Shown here piece by piece: positions 56,718 through 64,000 of a stretch of DNA of 64,000 nucleotides (position 1 is its first letter; each line of letters begins with the position of its first letter). This DNA comes from Caprella mutica (taxonomy: Eukaryota; Arthropoda; Malacostraca; Amphipoda; Caprellidae). The notes below the pieces were generated by a model. The model was not told the origin of the DNA. It saw nothing but the letters and a program-made list of their open reading frames with translations, and made no database searches. The position numbers were made by a program, and so were the translations under genes. The stretch lies in contig CANNZV010000424.1 of assembly GCA_947561585.1 (NCBI GenBank), positions 326,957 to 390,956 on the forward strand. The letters are read 5' to 3'.

Positions 56718-58300
56718 ATTAGGCTGCGCGCAAACTAAAAGCGTTATTGCGAGCTTGCAAGCAAGCTTGCTTGCGTGAAAACATGAGGGGCTCACACCAA
56801 ACGCGTGAATTCATAGCGCGAGAAGCAAGCAGTTACCTGCCAAATGTCACTCGGGATTGTTGTGTGTATCTCCGCACCAAATAAAAATGATAACCACTGC
56901 GATTATACTTGATCGGTTATATTTTTTTTCACTTTTTAATAACAGGTTAATTATAACTTTTCATATACATGTATTTAAATCAACTTAAAATAATCAAACT
57001 TAACTTAATTCAAAACAAAATAACTCAATCCCTCACTTATATAATATATTCTTGTCCCCGAACACAGGAATCGAAGTGTTCGCGACTGTTATTTGAAAGA
57101 ATATATGTGATATATGGAGTAAATTTGATAATTATTATCATTTTCGATATGAATGATTGAATTCATTGTTTAGTAGTGTATTTATATTATTTGATTGAAT
57201 TTTTTGTAAGTAAAATTGAATAAATATATATATTTAAGAATAAATGTGATAAGTTCAATACTATATATATACACCTAGGTATTAGATACTGACTAGGGTA
57301 AGTTCCGTATTATCGAACGGTTCCACATTTTCGGACACTATTAATTATAATCAATATATCTTTGATAACTATTTTAATTATTATTTACCTCACATTGCAA
57401 ACATTAGTTTTGTATTAGGTACTTGTTCGTAAATGTGTAACAGTCCCATAACTTAGAACTTATCTTATAAATAGGTATGAATTATTTGGTTGTTTTTCCT
57501 AATTATATTAGGAAGTAAAAATAGGTTGAAGGTAGCTAGTGAATACTAAAACATGCAGTATTCTATTTATTATAGGAAACAGTATTTGTAAGTGAGCGTA
57601 AAACGTATATCTACGTAGATAATGGAAATATACGAAATTTAAATTTTGATAGACCTATCATGATCTACGAAAACTCCCACTTTGCGAGTACTAGAAGTGT
57701 CTGATAACCGAGACGTTTCTCTAGATATGCACTAGGTATTATATTGTGTAATTCAGGTTAGATATCAAGATATTATTTTATATTAGGTATGTAATCGACT
57801 TTATAAAATATCTAGATAAATATTTATATTATATATCGTCCCTAGGTATCTAATTACGCATTTATATTATATAATCAGCTTGGTACCCAGGTAATTATAT
57901 TTTTAACCATGCTTGTCTCTAAAATTGTTGGTATTAAGTATTAACTATCAACATATGATATTAATTAATTAAGCTGTTAATAATAAAAAATAAAAGCGAA
58001 AAAAATATAACCGTTAAAGTATAATTGCAGTGGTTATCATTTTTATTTGGTGCGGAGATACACACACCCTCCCCGAGTGACATCTGGCAAGTAACTGCTT
58101 GCTTCTCGCGCAGCGTGAAACCATCCTGGGAGTCAGTTGAGGCTTTCAAGCTTTAATGCAAGCTTTCGCGCTCGCTCTTAATGCTCTGTGTGTGCGCAGT
58201 TCAATAGGAATAACATGTAGCACGGTTCATGCACGCAAGCTTTCCTGCCCGCTTCACGCGAAAACGCTTTTGGTCTGCGCGCAGCCTTATCATTATCAAA
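56718..58300. mobile_element. 1.6-kb element with GC-rich inverted arms
   Basis: The left arm 56725-56925 starts aggctgcgcgcaaactaaaa, passes 'gcaagcttgcttgcgtgaa', 'gcgcgagaagcaagcagtta' and 'atctccgcaccaaataaaaa'. The right arm 58020-58295 is its inverse. The interior is AT-rich, with a small element at 57294. No transposase was recognised. Frames at 57961-58338 are within the right arm. Confidence 0.8.
57294..57482. mobile_element. Small inverted-repeat element of the 'agggtaa' family
   Basis: Left end agggtaagttccgtattatc with 'cggttccacattttcg', right end with 'cccataacttagaactta'. Nested in the preceding element. Confidence 0.65.
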
Positions 58301-58320
58301 ATGTATGGTTACTATCTATT

Positions 58321-58716
58321 AGTCCGACACCCCATTAGTCCGACAATTTGGTAGTTTATTACTGATTTAACATAAAATTTATATGTCGTCCTGCCCGGTT
58401 ATTAAATAATCAATAAGTGTGCAGTACAACTAGCGGATACAAAAAAACTACATCAAATGATGAAATAGAATGAGGGACAGCTTTTAATAATATTAGAATA
58501 AATTAGATAGGAATACATATAACATTAGAAAAATGAAATTAAGGAAAATTACTGAATTGTTTATATAAGTTATGTAAATATTATATGTATATATGTAGTC
58601 TAGTACCTATACCTATTTAATTATAATTTTTATTTCAATCGAAAAATAAAACGAGAAATAATAATACAGAAAGATGTAACTGTCGGACTGACTATTGGGG
58701 TGTCGGACTTTTGAGA
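58321..58716. mobile_element. Foldback element, arm motif 'gtccgacaccccattagtcc', with family D core
   Basis: Left arm units 'ttagtccgacaccccattag' face 'tgtcggactgactattgggg' at 58679-58712. The core 58380-58455, reverse orientation, contains 'cagtacaactagcggataca'. Confidence 0.75.
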
Positions 58717-58904
58717 CGTCCCCAAAATGTATTAAGTTTTAATTTCTATAGAATTTTATTTGAAAAATTTAGCCCTCTCACTACGAATTAGACATATATG
58801 TCCCAGCATTTTAATATGTAACTTTTAATTGACAAAATTAAAAATACGTAGATTTTTTTACATCAAAATGCTTCAATTGAGCTCTGTCAAGGGGCTGTAC
58901 GTAT

Positions 58905-59362
58905 CCTGAAACTGTCTTTGGTGAATGGAAAATGAAGGGGGCCCGAACTGTTGTAATTAGGATTATGCAATAATTATGCATTGTCTTTTTTTCATTTTTA
59001 CCATGTTCATCATTTTTAATACTTACTACTCGCAGTTTTAGAGGATAACGCTAGAGTAATACTCTTCAACTATACGAGGTCTTAGATTTTATGTAAGGTT
59101 TCATTAAGTATCACCTCTTCATTTTCCTCTTCCATCCGTGTGAGTGCAGCCACCAGTGCTTGTGTCCCGTTTCGTCACATTCCTTGGTAAGTGACGGCAT
59201 TCACGTGTAGCTTTTCTGAATCCATGAGCTTTGTCACCGACGGTGGTTGGTGACTTTGTTCATGGAGCCATTTTCCTGGACTGCTTCTTCCAGTTCCTTG
59301 TATTTAATTTCCTTTTGACGTCAACGATATGGTCGAAGCAGACATTTAACCCCTACTAAAAT
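58905..59362 (-). repeat. Dispersed repeat family A, long copy
   Basis: Read on the minus strand from 59362: 'gtttaatgtctgcttcgac'-like start ('gggttaaatgtctgcttcga'), 'gacgtcaaaaggaaattaaa', 'tggctccatgaacaaagtca', 'atcctctaaaactgcgagta'. Confidence 0.8.
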
Positions 59363-59649
59363 TTGCTAAACTTTATGAACCTATAATAAATATTGTTAAA
59401 AATCAATAAATATTTATACGTAATTATTAATAAATCGTAGTGAATTTAGTATTAATAAATTACATTTTTAAACTCTACACAACAATTTCACTTTTCAAAA
59501 TAAGGAATTCTTTTCTTGTACTTTTATATATATATTTTCTTTGTCTAACGCACCTGTTTCAGACTTTCAGCTGAAATATATCCCTTATCCTTATTTATAA
59601 TAGTAGTATAGTAAATATTAATTTTCTAACCAATATAAAATCTAAATTA

Positions 59650-60135
59650 TTTGTTCCAATAAATCTTGTGTCAGCTGAAGACTTTGAGGTCAAAGGTCAA
59701 GATTAAGAGAGTAAATGCTATATTTTTCATCTAAAACGTTAAATTAAAAAAAAAATTGTACACCTAAGAAGATTGCCTAGCTTATTTGAACGAATAACCT
59801 GTTATATTGTTAGATTTCGGGAGCAATCAGGTCAAAGGTTAAAGATCAAGGTCAAGGCCATTTGTAGCTCAAGAACTCGAAAAGTTTTAACCAAATTGTC
59901 TGAAATTTGATGGGACGATTGGTCAATGTCCAGGAACCATCTGGTAGAATTTTGGAAGCGATCCGGTCAAAGGTCAAGGTCATTTATAACTCAATAACTC
60001 GAAAAGTATTCAATCAAATTGTCTGAAACTTGGTGGGACGATTGGTCAATGTCCAGTTACCAGTTTATTAGACTTTGGGAGAGAACAGGTCAGTGCGGCG
60101 GCGAAGGTATGTGCTCTAACGAGTGCACGTAATCT
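59650..60135 (-). repeat. Dispersed repeat family B, reverse copy
   Basis: About four units with 'gggacgattggtcaatgtcc' and 'ggtcaaaggtcaaggtc', ending cgagtgcacgtaatctagtt-like terminus at 60120-60140. It mirrors 1555-2110. Confidence 0.8.
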
Positions 60136-60139
60136 AGTT

Positions 60140-60245
60140 TAGCTTGTTGTATACAGTAGTTTGTTTAAATACACACTGCTTGTTTAATTACATGGCAGGG
60201 GGGTTTGGAGGTGGCACACCCCGGTCCCCCCCCCCCCCCCTGCTC
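60140..60245 (+). repeat. Family D core fragment
   Basis: 'gtagtttgtttaaatacaca', 'catggcaggggggtttgg' and 'aggtggcacacccc' match the core at 33605-33700. A run of 15 C follows at 60226-60240. The small frame here is accidental. Confidence 0.65.
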
Positions 60246-60488
60246 ATATACCTACACATATATTTTAATAACTCCTTTAAGAAAATTCATAAAAATAAAT
60301 TAGGTTACTTTCCCTTCTCTTGCTATAATGTCTAGTAATAAATATTATACAGTATCTTAAAATTAAGAAAAAAATTAGGGCTTTTAACCGGGGGAAGGGG
60401 GCTTACTATTTGGTAGCTAACTAATACTCTATAACTACCAAGGTTAGTTAGTTCGTTTCCCTATATAGAAGAGAAGAGCTTATTTCTT

Positions 60489-61430
60489 GGGGGGGGGGGG
60501 GGGGGGGGGTTATGTCGGGGTACGGTCAAGAGCCCCCCCCCCTTGGTAATGAGCCCCCCCAGTAATGAGCCCCCCCTCTCTGTTTTTTAATCCTTATTTA
60601 CTTAGTTAAATAAATGAAGAACTACTTAGATAGAAATAACTGAGAGTTGCTAATGTAGTTTGTTGTACTGCACACTTCATGATTAATGACCTGGCAGGGA
60701 GGTTCGAGGGGCGGCACGGCCCCTGATATACATATATTTTATGTTTAAACAATAATGAACTACAAAAGTGAAAATAAGTATTAAAAACAGAGGGGGATCC
60801 TGACCGGGGGGTGGGGGGGCTCTTGTCAGGGGGGGGGGGTCTTATGAGCTACACCCGCGCCGTTATGTCATGTAGGGGTTCGTGTACTGTGTACATATCT
60901 GTACCCCGTAAGACACAAACCCCTCTTCCCCCAGTCATCCTCTTTTTTACCTTTATTAATAAGGTAAAATTAAGGCCCTTCTTTTAACATAATATTAATC
61001 AGTTCCTTTATTCAATATATAGTAGAATTGGTAAAGTATACATTTTGTCGGGTGTATGTCATACGCCCCCCCCCCCCCTGATTTTTAATCCATATTTACC
61101 TATATCATTTAATCCTTATTGACACTTTTGTAGTACATTACTGATTAACATAAAATATATGTCATTTACCCCCCCTGCCAGGTCATTAAACAATCATGAA
61201 GTATGCAGTACAACAAACTAGCGGATACAACAAACTACATTATCAACTTTCAGTTATTTCTATCTAAGTAGTTCTTCATTTGTTTAACTAGGTAAATAAG
61301 GATTAAAAAAACAGGGAGGGGGGGCTCGTGACCGGGGGGGCTTATGACCTAGGGGGGCTCATGATCGGGGGGGGGGGGAGCTCAAGACTGGGGGGGGGGG
61401 CTCAAGACCGTACCCCTATTTTGTCACTGT
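60489..61430. mobile_element. Foldback element with G/C-run arms and inverted family D cores
   Basis: The left arm, from about 60512, reads 'gggtacggtcaagagccccc' then 'ggtaatgagccccccc'. The right arm, to 61430, carries the inverse 'gagctcaagactgggggg' and 'ctcaagaccgtacccc'. Further in, 60600-60735 and 61150-61310 are inverted copies including 'ttatttacttagttaaataa', 'gaagaactacttagatagaa' and the core hairpin. A 21-base G run lies at 60489-60509 just outside the left arm. Confidence 0.8.
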
Positions 61431-61446
61431 CCAATCGCGGTGTAAG

Positions 61447-64000
61447 ACATCAGGTGTAATTCGGTATTCAGTGGAATGTAATTTGGTATAATCAGGCGTA
61501 ATTCGGTATAATCAGGCATATTTCAGTTTAATCAGGCATAATACGGTATAATCAGGTGTAATTCGATATTCAGTGGAAGGTAATTCGGTATAATCAGGCG
61601 TAATTCGGTATAATCATGTGTAATTCGGTATTCAGTGGAATGTAATTCGGTATAATCAGGCGTAATTTGGTATAATCAGGTGTAATTCGATATTCAGTGG
61701 AATGTAATTCGGTATAATCAGGCGAAATGCGGTACAATCAGGCATATTTCAGTTTATTCAGGCATAATACGGTATAATCAGGTGTAAATCGGTATTCAGT
61801 GGAAGGTAATTCGGTATAATCAGGCGTAATTCGGTATAATCAGGTGTAATTCGGTATTCAGTGGAATGTAATTCGGTATAATCAGGCGTAATTCGGTATT
61901 GATTATTGTGTAATATAGTGTAATTCGGTATAATTAGGTGTAGTGCGGTGTAATTCGGTATTGAGTATAGTGTAATTCGGTATAATTCGGTGTAATTCGG
62001 TATAATTCGGTGTAATTCGGTATAATTCGGTATTGAGTATAGTGTAATTCGGTATAATTCGGTGTAATTCGGTATTGAGTATAGTGTAATTCGGTATAAT
62101 TCGGTGTAATTCGGTATAATTCGGTGTAATTCGGTATTGAGTATAGTGTAATTCGGTATAATTCGGTGTAATTCGGTATAATTCGGTATTGAGTATAGTG
62201 TAATTCGGTATAATTCAGTGTAATTCGGTATAATTCGGTGTAATTCGGTATTGAGTATAGTGTAATTCGGTATAATTCGGTGTAATTCGGTATTGAGTAT
62301 AGTGTAATTCGGTATAATTCGGTGTAATTCGGTATAATTCGGTGTAATTCGGTATAATTCGGTATTGAGTATAGTGTAATTCGGTATAATTCAGTGTAAT
62401 TCGGTATAATTCGGTGTAATTCGGTATAATTCGGTATTGAGTATAGTGTAATTCGGTATAATTCGGTGTAATTCGGTATAATTCGGTGTAATTCGGTATT
62501 GAGTATAGTGTAATTCGGTATAATTCAGTGTAATTCGGTATAATTCGGTGTAATTCGGTATAATTCGGTATTGAGTATAGTGTAATTCGGTATAATTCGG
62601 TGTAATTCGGTATAATTCTGTATTGAGTATAGTGTAATTCGGTATAATTCGGTATAATTCGGTATTGAGTATAGTGTAATTCGGTATAATTCGGTATTGA
62701 GTATAGTGTAATTCGGTATAATTCAGTGTAATTCGGTATAATTCGGTGTAATTCGGTATTGAGTATAGTGTAATTCGGTATAATTCGGTGTAATTCGGTA
62801 TAATTCGGTGTAATTCGGTATTGAGTATAGTGTAATTCGGTATAATTCGGTGTAATTCGGTATAATTCGGTATTGAGTATAGTGTAATTCGGTATAATTC
62901 GGTGTAATTCGGTATAATTCGGTGTAATTCGGTATTGAGTATTGTGTAATTCGGTATAATTCGGTGTAATTCGGTATAATTCGGTATTGAGTATAGTGTA
63001 ATTCGGTATAATTCAGTGTAATTCGGTATAATTCGGTATAATTCGGTATTGAGTATAGTGTAATTCGGTATAATTCGGTGTAATTCGGTATTGAGTATAG
63101 TGTAATTCGGTATAATTCAGTGTAATTCGGTATAATTCGGTGTAATTCGGTATAATTCGGTATTGAGTATAGTGTAATTCGGTATAATTCGGTGTAATTC
63201 GGTATTGAGTATAATGTAATTCGGTATAATTCGGTGTAATTCGGTATTGAGTATAGTGTAATTTGGTATAATTCGGTATAATTCGGTATAATTCGGTATT
63301 GAGTTTAGTGTAATTCGGTATAATTCGGTGTAATTCGGTATTATTCGGTGTAATTCGGTATTGAGTATAGTGTAATTCGGTATTGAGTATAGTGTAATTC
63401 GGTATAATTTGGTGTAATTCGGTATAATTCGGTGTAATTCGGTATAATTCGGTATTAAGTATAGTGTAATTCGGTATAATTCGGTGTAATTCGGTATAAT
63501 TCGGTGTAATTCGGTATTGAGTATAGTGTAATTCGGTATAATTTGGTGTAATTCGGTATAATTCGGTGTAATTCGGTATAATTCGGTATTGAGTATAGTT
63601 TAATTCGGTATAATTCGGTATAATTCGGTGTAATTCGGTATTGAGTATAGTGTAATTCGGTATAATTCGGTGTAATTCGGTATAATTCGGTATTGAGTAT
63701 AGTGTAATTCGGTATAATTCAGTGTAATTCGGTATAATTCGGTGTAATTCGGTATAATTCGGTATTGAGTATAGTGTAATTCGGTATAATTCAGTGTAAT
63801 TCGGTATAATTCGGTGTAATTCGGTATAATTCGGTATTGAGTATAGTGTAATTCGGTATAATTCGGTGTAATTCGGTATAATTCGGTGTAATTCGGTATT
63901 GAGTTTAGTGTAATTCGGTATAATTCAGTGTAATTCGGTATAATTCGGTATAATTCGGTATTGAGTATAGTGTAATTCGGTATAATTCGGTATTGAGTAT
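61447..64000 (-). repeat. 10-bp array 'ataattcggt/gtaattcggt', right member of inverted pair, runs off the window
   Basis: From 61447 to about 61900 the units are diverged ('aatcaggcgtaattcggt', 'attcagtggaatgta'). From 61900 to the window end they are homogeneous and carry the spacer 'attgagtatagtgta', the inverse of the left array's spacer. Confidence 0.97.

Noticed and set aside
2251..64000. CRISPR array as an explanation for the regular repeats
   Set aside because: Units are contiguous without unique spacers, no cas-like genes are present and the other content is animal-type retroelements and transposons.

Overview
The window reads as repeat-dominated intergenic or heterochromatin-like DNA from an animal nuclear genome, most likely an arthropod and probably an insect. 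The base composition is strongly AT-rich. There are no prokaryotic-type gene clusters. Recognisable relics include a Penelope-like element with a GIY-YIG domain, two 5'-truncated non-LTR retrotransposons, several Tc1/mariner transposase relics, hAT-type elements with 8-bp target duplications, and many small inverted-repeat elements. Nearly all long open frames are by-products of tandem arrays whose unit length is a multiple of three, or of decayed transposons. The arthropod call rests on this mix of elements and is an inference. I cannot name the species.

Layout. 0-2.1 kb: Penelope-like relic and a dispersed repeat (family B). 2.2-5.3 kb: 36-, 17- and 45-bp tandem arrays. 7.2-10.1 kb: a 42-bp array split by a 1.7-kb non-LTR insertion. 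10.4-11.9 kb: a palindromic Tc1-like element. 12-21 kb: copies of dispersed family A, 16-bp and 50-bp arrays and a deleted mariner. 21.06-22.83 kb: a hAT-like element with a second mariner relic inside. 23.3-24.0 kb: 27-bp array. 26.3-32.1 kb: a very large 30-bp array split by a 2.4-kb non-LTR element on the minus strand. 33.5-37.4 kb: a foldback element, then a 2.4-kb inverted-repeat element with a 0.94-kb hAT-like insertion in its right arm. 37.4-42 kb: 99-, 26-, 50- and 20-bp repeats and a mariner relic. 42.4-44.2 kb: a palindromic composite with a mariner core, flanked by direct ~73-bp repeats. 44.2-47.1 kb: foldback arms, a 16-bp array and a palindrome. 48.4-54.5 kb: a possible 6-kb inverted-repeat element enclosing the only two convincing multi-exon gene candidates, both on the minus strand. 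55.5-64.0 kb: two arrays of a 10-bp motif in opposite orientation, enclosing several foldback elements, a GC-rich inverted-repeat element and long G/C runs. The right array runs off the window.

The features do not form a pathway. What ties the window together is repeated nesting of mobile elements in tandem arrays and in each other, plus a recurring architecture in which a unique core lies between inverted arms built of a short tandem motif, with a different motif at each locus. That architecture is the most interesting signal. The two spliced genes at 48.9-49.7 and 50.4-52.3 kb are the best candidates for cellular, or captured, protein-coding sequence.
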